A DNA stretch of 64,000 nt from Anniella stebbinsi (taxonomy: Eukaryota > Chordata > Lepidosauria > Squamata > Anniellidae): NCBI GenBank assembly GCA_029215795.1, contig JARDYH010000005.1:42972001-43036000 (forward strand), in the 5' to 3' direction. The position numbers and the translations under genes are program-made. Shown piece by piece: positions 43,626 through 53,921 of the stretch (position 1 is the stretch's first letter; each line of letters starts with the position of its first letter). The notes under the pieces are model-generated. The model ran no database searches and was not told where the DNA came from. It worked only from the letters and a program-made list of their open reading frames with translations.

Positions 43626-44466
43626 CCACTGTGTTACTTACTATCAAGTGGGCCCTCAAGAGTTTACTGCAGTTTACTGCAGTTCTATCGCTCGTTACCT
43701 CTTTTCCATGAAAAGGTTGGCCAAGGCTAAAAAAGTTCTTTACTCAGAAAACATGCCCTTTGCCACATCAAACCCAAATGTAGCAGCTCTGAAAAGCAAA
43801 CAACAATCTCCAGGTTTGACACACTACAGAGGAATCTGATCTTGATAAGAGAAAATGACCTGTTACATCCTCTTTTACCAAGAATGAAAGTGATGTTTTC
43901 CTTTCTCATCTGAAACTATGTTTTTAAAATTGCTTTATCAAACCCTCTACATTATGCATTACAACCAAGCACAAGTTTAGAGAAATTGGCCACCCAACCA
44001 CCCTCCAACTTCCTAAAAGTGAAATTTCTTCACCAATGTGCTAAAGGTAAATGGGTCACTTCATGTGAAAGCCCACAACCAAGGGGAATTTCCCAAAGAT
44101 GGGATGTGCTTCAGGAATATATCTGATCTCTGCAATCCATGTGTGTCTTGAACTGGTTCTGTTTGCATGAGCCAATACAGCATGACTTCTGCAGCAGCAG
44201 TATCCCTTTTTACTTGCAAATCCATGCATGAATGTCAGGGAGAAAACCAGGATGTGGGCAGCATCACTGGCTCAGGAGGCTAAAGAAGAGGCTTAAGCAG
44301 GATTTGAAGTAAGGGCAAATAGGTTGAGAATGGATGAACAGGCTAGGCAGGGTTCTGGGCAGGAGTGTGAGGATAAACCAAGGAAAAGAGAATGATGAAC
44401 AAGTAACTCCACAGTCAGGTATAGTCAAGAACTTCAAATGGGCTTGTCAAAAAGTATCTCCTGTTT
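43626..44466. other. No feature recognised
   Basis: Unique sequence. Confidence 0.4.
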
Positions 44467-44642
44467 CTTTTACAGGGGATCCTGGAAAACTGAAGAGCAA
44501 TGGAAAAAGCAGAGCTTACCTTTTCAGCAGTGGCACCCCATTTGTGGAATGCTTTTCCCAGGGAGGTTTGCTTGGCTCTGAACCATGTATTTATGGCACC
44601 AGGCAAATGCTTCTTTTATTCACCCAGGGCTTTCACAATTTT

Positions 44643-44690
44643 CTATTATTATTATTAGTAGTAGTAGTAGTAGTAGTAGTATTACTAATA
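44643..44690. repeat. (ATT)n/(AGT)n microsatellite
   Basis: ATTATTATT passes into seven AGT units. Confidence 0.9.
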
Positions 44691-45136
44691 TTAACTCGAT
44701 TTATACCCCACCTATTTACAGAACACCCTATGCAGTAGATGGTTTGTTAGATGGTTTTAATTAGGGCTGTGCACAGTCCACCCAACTCTTCTTGGAGGCC
44801 ATTTCAGAGCCTCTGAAATGGCCCTGATTCAACTCAGGGCATTTCAGGGGGTGTCCGCTTCACCTTGGCACTGGAGCGAGATTCCCCCCCCCCCCCCGGA
44901 AGCAGGTCGGTCTTGGAGGTTCCTTGGTGCAAGGCTGACCAGGAGTCCATGGGACTCCCGACTCTCCACTCTCAGCCCCATCACCCCCATCTCTTCCCCC
45001 TCACTCCTCCAACCCACAGCTGCCACCACTGGGACTTGCCTTTAAATTGCACCCTCCTCCTGAGAGCCAAGACATGATTTAAAGTTACACATGGGGCTCT
45101 CTGTTTTTAATATATCTATGGCTCCAAACTACAGTG

Positions 45137-45768
45137 CGAAAAAAAGAAAGTTAAGGAGAAAATATGTAATGAAATTTAATCCTAATAAAATATTTATCTT
45201 ATTATTAACAAGCAGTGAAGCCAGAGAATAACATTTGTGAGTATCTCTTAGTTTACTTTTGGTGAAAATTGTTGTACATTCCTGTGAAGCTAAAGTATAA
45301 CTGGGCATCTAAATATATTTTCTATATATATCTTTTATTCCAGGGTGTACTATACTCACCAAATCCCATAATTTGGGAAATATTTAAGTCAGCCCCTTTG
45401 TGAAAAACTTCTACTCGGTACTCAAATAATTTAGGAGGGTCATTAAAAAAATCTTATACTATATTATATTATATATTGGAAAATACTACATTTTCCTGCC
45501 TCCATCTAAGGCACTACTAAATGTTTTATTCTTTCTATTGCTTATTTTCACTGATTGGGTCACTGAAGAAGACACATTTGTTGAAACGCATTTGGCCAGA
45601 ATCATAAGAGCTTTGTTTTTACTTTGGTAATATACATATATATGCTGAATAGTGCTCTTTTTTATGTAAATATTTTATTAGTATTAAATTTCATTACATA
45701 TTTTCTCCTTAACTTTCTGTTTTCATTTTGTGGATTTTGGTTAAGGCTAGCACCTTGTTGTTTGTGTG
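45137..45768. mobile_element. Probable Penelope-like retroelement remnant, nested
   Basis: The insertion is flanked by a perfect 14-bp duplication, TCCAAACTACAGTG (45123-45136 and 45769-45782). Inverted arms at 45145-45180 and 45683-45718 match over 36 bp and continue with few mismatches to about 53 bp. The arms resemble the inverted pseudo-LTR arrangement known for Penelope-like elements. Near the right arm, CACTGAAGAAG..TTGTTGAAACGC resembles the TGAAGAAG/GAAACGC phrase of these elements. No RT or GIY-YIG frame remains. Confidence 0.55.
45561..45590 (+). ncRNA. Degenerate hammerhead-ribozyme-like motif
   Basis: CTGAAGA, a short ACA..TGT stem with a CATT loop, then GAAAC mirrors the CUGAUGA-stem II-GAAA core of hammerheads carried by Penelope-like elements. 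The third core base from the end departs from consensus (CTGAAGA for CTGATGA), so activity is doubtful. Stems I and III were not convincingly paired by eye. Confidence 0.3.
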
Positions 45769-46469
45769 TCCAAACTACAGTGGCCATAAAGGGGAATGGC
45801 CACCAGATTCACCTCCTCTCAGGGAGGAGGACACGATTTAAAAGTAAGCCATGGCGGCAGTGTCAGGAGGTAACTGGGGAGGGTGGGGAGGGAGAGGGAG
45901 GTGAGTCCAATGGACTCACCTGGACTCATGGCTGGCCTTACTCTGGCTTTCCTGGATAGGCAAGGGTGAGTGCCCCAGCACCGTCCCGAATTGGCACCCA
46001 AGGCCCAAGGCCTTGGGTGCCGATTTGCTTTGGCCTCAGGGCACCTCAGGCTGACCCAGTACCACCTCAGCTTGAATTTGGGGATTCGGCCCAAGGTGAT
46101 GCACAGCCCTAGTTTTAATGCTGCTGATAGTTTTTTCTTCATCACTTGTTCTTCTGTTTTAAGTAAGAATTCATTTGTACTGTTTTTATATTCCTGATTG
46201 TTGAATTGCTAATTGTAAGTCACCCTTGAAGTTGTAAAACTGAAGGGTGGGATAGCTGGTGTTTTAAATAAATCAATAAATAAGGTAGTGTGGGAGGTGG
46301 GGAGCCATTCATGACATATAACAGGATACGTCTCCATGCAGACACTACTACCTGTAGTGGGACTTGATCACAGGAGGTCAGAGTCCAACAAATTATCCAC
46401 TGGAATATAGAGTCCCTAGTAGTGCCTTGTCTTTTGAGAAGACATCCTTCCCCTTTCCTTATTTTACAG

Positions 46470-46651
46470 CTGACTACACAGGGCATTCAAGCCTGAACAG
46501 CTTCCCCATTTATGGAGCTCAAGACCGGCAGTATCTCAGAAGAGGCAATGAAGCGCCGACAGTATCAAGACTTAAGAACTTGATTCATTGGGGCAGAAAT
46601 ACTGCTCAGAGTGTTCTGTATCTCTTGGCAGATCTTTCACAGTTCCTTTAA
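46470..46651 (+). CDS. Candidate terminal exon, gene unknown
   Basis: CCCCTTTCCTTATTTTACAG is a good 3' splice-acceptor tract. The frame that follows, beginning with the CT of a split codon (phase 1), runs about 60 codons to a TAA at 46649-46651. It reads DYTGHSSLNSFPIYGAQDRQ and continues LRRGNEAPTVSRLKNLIHW. It lies outside recognised repeats and looks protein-like, but the family was not recognised. No polyadenylation signal was identified close by. A chance frame remains possible. Confidence 0.25.
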
Positions 46652-47444
46652 CTACGGGGCTAAGGATAATACTTATCCTCCTTGCTAGCTGGAATGTGAA
46701 AGAAAACGCATAAATCTTACTTAATTTTAAGGACGTTTTTTTTTTTTTTCCACTTTGCAAGGAATGGGAACAGGCAAACATGTCACATCGTATTACCATC
46801 ATGGTTGCTAACCTACCTTGAATTCAGTGTGCTGGAAAAACAACAACACCTGACCCACCTGAAGTAAGACTCACACCCCTAGACCTCAAGGCAGACAGCA
46901 AAAATGGCTACCTTTTCCCCTCAAGACTGCTGGGAACTTGTGTCCCTTTTTCCCCAGCAAGAGCCAAAAACAATACACAGGACCACAAAAGGGCAAGGGC
47001 TATTTTGGGAGGAGGTTCTTTATGGAATGCTTTGTGAGAAATACCACGACTGTTATTTCCCCTACTCCTTTAAAAATATAGAATTGTAAATATTTATGTG
47101 AGACCACTGCTTAAGGAGGCCACTTACAAATTTCCAAAAAAGAGGACATGTGCCATCAAAAAATGGATACTGATTTGTGTAAAATTTGCATAAGCTAATA
47201 CAAATTTATATAACTCCAATCATAACATAATAGGGACTATTCCAACAGGAACACAATACTCAGCTCAGATAAAAGGTTATTACAATGTACTTGAAAAATG
47301 CTTAGCCTTTATAAAATCTCCAAGAAAAAATCTAGAATTGATAAAACCTATAGGACTTCCTTAGTGCATATCTCTCACATCAGGAACCACCAAAAAAAGG
47401 TTTTCCAAATTTAGACTGTAACCTGGTTAACAACCCATGAATTG
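46652..47444. other. No feature recognised
   Basis: Unique sequence with a T run at about 46738-46750. Confidence 0.4.
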
Positions 47445-47945
47445 GTAGGGCCGCATGGGCGGGATTGAAAGTGTGCTGCCTCCTGCCCGTTCACTGCTTC
47501 TGCTTTGCATCCACTTTCTGAAACAACCTAGGAATGCCCAATCCTAGGTTGTTAGTTATAATGTCTGAACGCAGCACTCTGGGACCTCATCTACACCAAG
47601 CAGGATATTGCACTATGAAAGTGGTATGAAAGTGGTATATAAAAGGCAGGAGCCACACCAAGCAGGCTATAGGGTATAAAAGTGATATATGGTGCGTGTC
47701 AATGGGCCCCAACAGTTGTCAATGCACTTCAATACCACTATAAAGCAGTAGTGTGGCTCCTGCCTTTTATACAGCTTTCATAGTGCAATATCCTGCTTGG
47801 TGTAGATGAAGCCTGGGTTGTTGAGGATTTAACAACCTAGAGTTTGAACGCAGCAAAAAACATGAGTTCAAACTATTGTGCTTGGCCCCAACAACCCATA
47901 CGTTAAACAACCTGTGGGTTGTCATTACGTGTGAACCCAGCCTAT
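47445..47945. mobile_element. MITE-like element split by a nested MITE
   Basis: Repeated CAACCCA/TGGGTTGT and AACAACCTAG/CTAGGTTGTT words occur in inverted orientation on both sides of the insertion at 47590-47812. The right end GTGTGAACCCAGCC has the wording of hAT-like termini. The left end is uncertain. Confidence 0.5.
47590..47812. mobile_element. Palindromic 0.23-kb MITE, nested copy
   Basis: CATCTACACCAAGCAGGATA and TATCCTGCTTGGTGTAGATG arms, inner TATAAAAGGCAGGAGCCACA and inverse, as in 27012-27237. Flanking CTGGG on both sides may be a 5-bp target duplication. Confidence 0.9.
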
Positions 47946-48009
47946 ATGTTCTCCCAGACAAAGGGTTTCTAGCAGTATCGTGCAAAATGCATTGTGCAGC
48001 TATTCCATA

Positions 48010-48130
48010 TCTAGTTATTTAATTTTTAATCCACCCAATAATGCACATTCTCTGGGCAGATAACAAAAGCTAAAAGAATAAAATATAATGCAAAACTACA
48101 AAAGTTAAAAGAACACTATACACTCCAAAA
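48010..48130 (-). mobile_element. L2-like LINE tail fragment
   Basis: TTTTTAATCCACCCAATAAT..ATTCTCTGGGCAGATAACAA is the inverse of the CCCAGAGA..GGGCGG tail seen at 19810-19880, diverged. Confidence 0.55.
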
Positions 48131-48353
48131 TCCTTAATGGGTTTGTGAGTGGGTGGGTGTGGGTATGGTAAGAAAAAAAAGGGACAGAAGAAGTGGTGGG
48201 AAACTGCAGGAGCATTACAAATGGCCTACAAGAACCTTTATGTGTCGGGGCGGGGGGGCGAGGGGGAGGACGACTGCCTATAAAGGTCTGTGCTTTATAA
48301 CTTCGATTTATATTTTAGGGTAATTCCAGATGAGGTTTTTTATCACCCTAAGA

Positions 48354-49188
48354 TACGGTGACCAGATTTTGGAACCCAAAATCCCGGTCCCTCCCCCGCC
48401 AACAACCCCCCCACCAAGCCACCCCCCAAAAAACATCAGCCTGGACCTACCGGGGCGGGTTCTCTTCTGCTGCCTCCGCCGCCGCCGCCGCGCCGCCACC
48501 ACCGCCACCAGGTCCCCCGCCGGCTCGTAAGGCCAGCGGCCGCGCGGAAGAGGCAGGGAAGGGCCAGATCCGGAAGTGACGTAATTGGCTCTTCCGCGCG
48601 GCCGCTGGCCTTACAAGCCGGCGGGGGACCCGGCGGCGGCGCACCCGGCGGCGGCACACCCGGCGGCGGCGGCGCACCCGGCAGCGGTGGCGGCGGCGCG
48701 GCAGCGGACCCGGCGGCAGCGGACCCGGGGCGGCGGTGGCGTGGCGGCGGACCTGGCCGCCCCAGCAGGTAAGTGCCTTCCCTCGCGCCTCGCGCTCCTT
48801 ACCCGCTTCCCTCCAGTGCTCGAATCTACTGAGAAACAGGCTTCACGGCCTGTCTCTCAGTATCGTGCCAGGTGATGACGTCATCACCCGGTGCGCTACT
48901 GAGGGACAGGCCACGAAGCCTGTTTCTCAGTAGATTCGAGCACCGGAGGGAAGCGGACGCCCCTGCGGGTAAGGAGCGTGAGGCGCGAGGGAAGGCACTT
49001 ACCTGCTGGGGCGGCCCTTCCCGGGCTCCTCCGCCGCCACCGCCGCCGGGTCTACCGCCACTCCTTGCTTGCTGCCACCGCCGCGTGACCCCCTGCCACC
49101 CCGGTTTGCCCCCCCACCCCCGGTTGGGCCGGTTCGTCCCTGGATTCCCGGTTAGGACCGGGAAATCCCGAGCCATCTGGACAGCCTA
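48354..49188. mobile_element. GC-rich hAT-like element, perfect 8-bp target duplication
   Basis: The termini TACGGTGACCAGAT and ATCTGGACAGCCTA are inverted with three mismatches. The flanking 8-mers CCCTAAGA at 48346-48353 and 49189-49196 are identical. The interior is extremely GC- and CpG-rich and is built from two large hairpins. One has arms GGCCAGCGGCCGCGCGGAAG and its inverse (about 48530-48618); the other is centred on 48879. Frames of 60-120 codons on all strands are Ala/Pro/Arg-rich by-products of composition. No transposase. Confidence 0.88.
48757..49014. repeat. 260-bp imperfect palindrome with CRE-like centre and splice-donor words
   Basis: Arms CCCCAGCAGGTAAGTGCCTT..TACTGAGAAACAGGCTTCACG and inverse surround the perfect 18-bp palindrome GGTGATGACGTCATCACC (48871-48888), whose centre TGACGTCA is the CREB/ATF consensus. 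CAG|GTAAGT stands at 48766-48774 on the plus strand and at 49005-48997 on the minus strand. Confidence 0.85.
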
Positions 49189-49336
49189 CCCTAAGAGACA
49201 AACTGAAGTTATGCCATGTGTAGCTGTCATGTGTAGCTGAGGATTTGATTTTCATTTACTCTAATATAAGCGCATATGTCCCCACTTTGGCTGAGGCCTA
49301 CTACACAATAGGAGAGGGGGATTAACCCTCCCCCCA

Positions 49337-49585
49337 CTATTAGTTTATTATTATTGTATTTATAGCCCTCCTTTTTTTCCTCCTAGGAATGCAAGGCAGT
49401 GTACATAATCCTCCTCCTCTCCATTTTATCCTCACAACAACAACCCTGTGAGGTAGGTTGGGCTGGGAGTCTGTGACTGGCCCAAAGTTACCCAGTGGGT
49501 TTCCATGGCCGAGTGGGGACTAGAACCCAGATCTCCCGACTCCCAGTCCAACACTTTATCCACTACACCACACTGGCTCTCATGC
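49337..49585 (-). mobile_element. MIR-like SINE, full length
   Basis: On the minus strand: head TGGTGTAGTGGATAAAGTG (A box) and GGGTTCTAGTCCCCACTCGG (B box), core CCTACCTCACAGGGTTGTTG, then an L2-like tail TATAAATACAATAATAATAAA. It is the same family as 23169-23335 and 63072-63385. Confidence 0.88.
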
Positions 49586-49784
49586 ATTGAGGGATTTAAA
49601 AGGGGGGAGTCTCCATTGGTATCTGTAAGGCAGAGTGGTAGTTGCCCAGAGTTTTACTTCAACATATATTTTGAAGATTTAATATTGAAATGGCCACATA
49701 AAATTTGGAGAATACACCCCTTGTTACTAAAATGTACAAGTGGACTCGTTTGCTCATTCAAGCTGCATTATTTTCAGTGCAGTT

Positions 49785-49785
<1 letters not shown>

Positions 49786-49826
<41 letters not shown>
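49786..49826. repeat. (TC)n microsatellite
   Basis: An uninterrupted tract of about 38 bp. Confidence 0.95.
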
Positions 49827-49827
<1 letters not shown>

Positions 49828-49829
49828 AA

Positions 49830-50954
49830 TTCCTTCAAAATTAAAATGATTAGGATGCTGCTTATAAAATGGGCCAAGAGATGGAAGCAAATGAGGGGAA
49901 TGAGGGAGCCAGGACTGGGTCTTTTCCAAGCCCAATAAACCTATTTCTCTCCCATATAGTTTCCTGAGCACACGTTAGCTCACATAGCCAGTCTCTGTGC
50001 TGTCAGCAGCCTCTGAGGCCAGGCCTTTTCATTTAGAGCATATTTGTCAGTCACAGGGATTCTTTCCTTCTGGGGCTGACAATACCGAATATGCAAAGGT
50101 GAGGACCGGTGAAAGAGATTGAAGTTCTTTGCATCCAGTCTCTAGTTGTCCTGCTTAAGCAGCTGCGAATGGAATCTGTGCTCCAGAACATGGGATTTAA
50201 AATGCACAGTTTTGGCAGTTTACCTCCAATGTTTGTCCCAAATTTTTACAGAGCAGCTAGAAATCAAGTTGAGAAGTCTCCCATGCCCTTGTCTGGGCCT
50301 AGAGGTCTGTCACGCAAATGCCAACCCTGGTGCCTTCCTCCCTTTAAGTGTCCCGGAACCTTGCCATATTTAGGCATTTCTCAGAGCTTCCTTATCCTCC
50401 CTCCCTCTGCTTTCTGGGCAATGCTGCCAAGTGTCATCAGCTCAGCCTGCCTGCAAAGTGCCAAGGTGAATATACAGCTCAACACAAATGGGGCTGTTCA
50501 AGTAGATGTTATAGCAAGAAGACTTATGGGGGGAGGGAATGCATTGACTGCAGATCACTGGAAAGAACAGCCAGGATGTAGCCAGTTTCTGAAGATCTGA
50601 ATGTATCACAGCAATGTTCATATTATATTCCTCCTTAGGAAAAATTTGACAGAGAAAAAGAGAAAAGTTTCAAAAATTTATACGCAAGATCCTGAAGTAG
50701 CAGCACTTCAATGCAGCCTCCTCATAAGTCAAGTGGACACTAATGGCATATCAGCACAATTTTCTATTTATTTGGACCTCACCTCTTGATCACACATCCT
50801 AATTGTATACTAGAGAGTTAATATAGTGTGTTAGGCTACAATCCTCATTTACTTACACCATGTACAGTTGTTTCTATGCTACTGCTAGGAATGGGGGAGT
50901 TGGTGTTCCATAAGGATTTCTCCATACCGGAAGAATGGAGAAATCCAAATGACA
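49830..50954. other. No gene recognised
   Basis: A 163-codon plus frame at 50109-50600 is open but shows no recognised motif, with no clear splice or repeat context. It overlaps other open plus-strand frames, which argues for chance. Confidence 0.4.
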
Positions 50955-51840
50955 AAAGCAGTTCAATGTAAGCAAGTGTAAATTAATTCACATTGGGGCA
51001 AAAAAATCCCAAATTTATGTTTATGCTGATGGGATCTGAGCCAGCAGTGATGGACCAAGAAAGAGATCTTGGCATTGTGGCAGGCAGCTCGATGAAAACA
51101 TCAACCCAGTATACGGCTGCTGTGAAAAAGGCAATGTCAGGCTCAATTAAATCAGGGAATGAAAATATAATTGCAAGTGTCATAGTGCCCTTATACTGAT
51201 CTATGGTGTGACACAGTTGGAATACTGTGTACGGTTCTGGTCACTGCATCTAAAAGGATATTGTACAGTTGGAAAAAGTGGAGAAAAGGGCAACTAAAAT
51301 TATCAAGGGGGCTAGAGCAACTCCCCTATGCAGAAAGTGTACAACATCTGGAACTATTTAACTTAGAGAAAAGGTGAGTTAAGGGAGACATGATAGAGGT
51401 GCACAACACTATGCATGGTGTAGATTTTTTCTCTCTCTCCCTCTGTAATAGTAGAACCCGGGGTCATCCATGAAACTAATTGGTGGGAAATTCAGGACAG
51501 ATAAAAGGAAATGCTTCTTTATACAGTGCATAGTTTAACTATGGAATTTGGTACTACAAATTGTAGTGATGGCCCCAATTTGGATGGCATTAAAAAGGGC
51601 ATTAGACAAATTCATGGAGGATAAGGCTGTCAATAGTCTTGATGGCTATATGCTACCTCCAGTATCAGAGGCAATATGTTTATGTAAACCAGTTGCTGGG
51701 GAACAGGAGTGGGAGGGTGCTGTTGCACTCACATTGCAGGTTTCCCACAGGCAGCTGATTGACCACTGTGTAAACAGAATACTGGACTAGCTGGACTTTT
51801 GGTCTGATCCAGCATGCCTCCTCTTACATTCTTACAGAAT
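50955..51840 (+). mobile_element. CR1 LINE 3' end
   Basis: This 5'-truncated CR1 ends ACTAGCTGGACTTTTGGTCT followed by GATCCAGCATGCCTCCTCTTACATTCTTA. It is homologous in opposite orientation to 20892-21295 and 40706-42100. Confidence 0.92.
50985..51790 (+). pseudogene. CR1 ORF2 C-terminal remnant
   Basis: This is the C-terminal part of the non-LTR retrotransposon protein, after the RT catalytic motifs. The 50993-51199 frame gives DQERDLGIVAGSSMKTSTQY..AAVKKAM. Later the frame at 51548-51790 gives VVMAPIWMALKRALDKFMED KAVNSLDG, the end region that follows the LPxxV/E motif in CR1. Several frameshifts separate the blocks. No catalytic residues are contained. Confidence 0.85.
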
Positions 51841-51905
51841 AAGCCCCATTGATCTCACTGGGGCTTACTTCTGAGTGGACATGTATAAAATTATGCTGTA
51901 ACAAT
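51838..51905. repeat. Short interspersed hairpin repeat, copy 1
   Basis: AATAAGCCCCATTGATCTCACTGGGGCTTACTTCTGAGTGGACATG begins with an AAGCCCCA/TGGGGCTT hairpin. A diverged copy with ACTTCTGAGTAGACATGTGTAGGAT lies at 55806-55905. Confidence 0.65.
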
Positions 51906-52850
51906 CCCAGAGCTCCGCCACGAGAGTCTCCAAGGTATCTGAAAGACAGGAAGGAGCTGCATTTTTTCCAGTTTCCTATTTTGTTCTTGCTTGAATGCCA
52001 TCCTTCCCACTGACATCAATGGGATAGAAATGAGCTACATCAATTCTAGGTCTGGCATATTGCTCCTCCTCTCTCCTTATTCTGGGGAGAGGGTCATATC
52101 TGGGCACTGGGATGGCTTTGGAGCTCTGAGAGATAAGAGCCCCTAAGGTTTCTGCAAGGGCTGGAATGGGGGTTCCAAAGTTGGACCTCCCCCTTTGAGG
52201 TCAACCCTCTCTCTCCACCCTTGGAGAGGGAGATCATATCTATCTATGGCCCATGGTCTTCCCTCCCAGGAATCGAGATTGCACCATTAGCTGCTTTTAG
52301 CCCTTCTAATACCACAGGTTAAGTGTTTTAACTCTAAACAATGAAATATATTGCTTCCATAAACTTCTAACATAGTAGATTTGTGCTGCCAATTGAAAGC
52401 ACTTTAAATCCATGTTTGTATTTTAAAAATAATAGCAAGCTCAATTGTTCCTCTTTAAAAGACAATAACATGGCATACGACAATCCTTTTCCTGACAATT
52501 CCTGGCACTGTGACTAGTTCTGGCAGCAGTTCACATGAATTTGAGATGGTTGTGTTTGGCACAATGCAAATGTATTCAGGTGCAATTTGGATATCTGTCC
52601 AAAAAATAATAATGGCAAAATGAGAAAGAAAAAAGAATAGTGGAAAACCACAAAATATTGAGAATTCCTCCTTATTCTATACACCAAAAGTGGGGAACTG
52701 TTCTGGCCCCAGGGGCTGGATTTGCTTCCTGATCACCACCCCAGGGGCCAGATAACATTGGGGGAAAGCCCCTTCCCCCCAAAGCATGTAGAAAGGGACC
52801 CCCTACTATGACATCTGGAGTATAGCTTAATCTACAAGCCTCCAACATTC
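51906..52850. other. No gene recognised
   Basis: Unique sequence. Confidence 0.4.
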
Positions 52851-53280
52851 CTGTGCAGGGTATTTAATAAACAAGGTGCCATCACAGGGAAGGCCCTCTT
52901 CCTATTCCCAGCATCTGAAGGCAAGGTCCCCAGACCAGATCTTAAAACATCACAGAGTTTATACTGGAGAAGGTGATGCTTTAGGCACTCTGGTTCCAAG
53001 CTGTTTGGGGCTTCATAAATTAAAAGAACTTTGAATTGTGCCCTAAAAGAAACTGAAACTAATTAAGGTATTTTAGAATGGGAGATGCTCAAAATGGCAG
53101 TCTACAGTTAAAAATCTGGATGCCATATTCTGAACCAATTAGTGCTTTTGGACAAAGGCATTCCCACTTACAATTCATTATTGCAATCTAATCTGGATGT
53201 TATCAGAACATGGTTAACTGCAACAAGGCTAGCTCTGACTATTAGGGGGTCTCTATTGGAGCTCCATCCTAAATTGGTGA
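52851..53280. repeat. Possible old LINE 3' region
   Basis: GGAAGGCCCTCTTCCTATTC, CTGTTTGGGGCTTCATAAAT and AACTTTGAATTGTGCCCTAA have the phrasing of a common reptile LINE 3' region. No open frame or exact ends were found. Confidence 0.4.
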
Positions 53281-53550
53281 AAAGGCACTTCATGCCACAG
53301 ATGCTTACATTATAGTTAGGGATGTGCACGGCCGAAATTATCATATCGTAATAGGAAATTCTGATTTAAATTTTTTTTGGGTCTGATAAATATCGGAAGT
53401 TCCGATCCGATAACAGTGTTTTCCCCATAGGTTTGCATTGGGGGAAAGAAAGCTTTCCCCCAATGTAAGTCTATGGGGAAAACACTGGGCCGGCACTCCC
53501 TCCCTCCCCCCACTCATGCTCCATACCCGTCCCTGTCACCACCACCCCGT

Positions 53551-53669
53551 ACTACTGCAGGCCTTCCGGCCTGTTCGCCAGTACAGAGAAGCGCCGAGTG
53601 ATGTTGTCATTACTCAGTGCAGCTCTGTACTGATGAACAGGCCGGAAAGCCTGTTTAGCAATAGTATGG
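53551..53669. repeat. GC-rich hairpin module, copy a
   Basis: ACTACTGCAGGCCTTCCGGC..GTGATGTTGTCATTAC..GAACAGGCCGGAAAGCCTG has the same plan as 48826-48935, with a degraded centre. Confidence 0.75.
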
Positions 53670-53795
53670 GGGGCGGCGGGAGGGGGGGGAAGGCCGCAGA
53701 TGGGGGAGTGGGGGAATGGAGGGAGGGAGAAGTCCCCAGGGGTCCCCACTTACCTGCTGCCTTCCCCGCTGCCGTCTGCTGCCCTCAGCTTCTCT

Positions 53796-53921
53796 GGACT
53801 ACTGAGAACTAGGCTTTGCAGCCTAGTTCTCAGTAGAGTGACGATGCACCGGGTGATGATGTCACCCAGAGCATCGTCGGTCTACTGAGAATGAGGCCAC
53901 AAAGACTAGTTCTCAGTAGTC
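53796..53921. repeat. GC-rich hairpin module, copy b
   Basis: GGACTACTGAGAACTAGGC..GGTGATGATGTCACCC..CTAGTTCTCAGTAGTC. The centre differs from TGATGACGTCA at 48879 by a CG to TG change. Flanking ACTTACCTG (53748-53756) and CAGGTAAGG (about 53962) are the counterparts of the splice-donor words there. Confidence 0.78.

Larger units (their letters stand above)
44762..46111. mobile_element. hAT-like element, 1.35 kb, perfect 8-bp target duplication
   Basis: The termini TAGGGCTGTGCACAG and GATGCACAGCCCTA are inverted. The flanking 8-mers GTTTTAAT at 44754-44761 and 46112-46119 are identical, the signature of hAT transposition. No transposase frame. The element itself contains a later Penelope-like insertion. 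Confidence 0.88.
44467..46291 (+). mobile_element. L2-like LINE 3' end split by a hAT-like insertion
   Basis: 44467-44640 gives YLFSSGTPFVECFSQGGLLG, the degraded LWNALPREV region of the LINE C-terminus (compare 20343-20044). The 3' UTR resumes after the insertion at 46120 and ends GAAGGGTGGGATAG..TTTTAAATAAATCAATAAATAAG at about 46285. A microsatellite and a short inverted tail (44643-44735) lie between the coding piece and the insertion. Confidence 0.7.

Noticed and set aside
48447..49240. Several 60-120-codon frames rich in Ala, Pro and Arg on both strands
   Set aside because: They follow from the GC-rich palindrome of a hAT-like element; frames mirror each other and have no domain.
50109..50600. 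163-codon plus-strand frame as a host gene
   Set aside because: No motif, no splice or repeat context, and other frames are also open over the same DNA.
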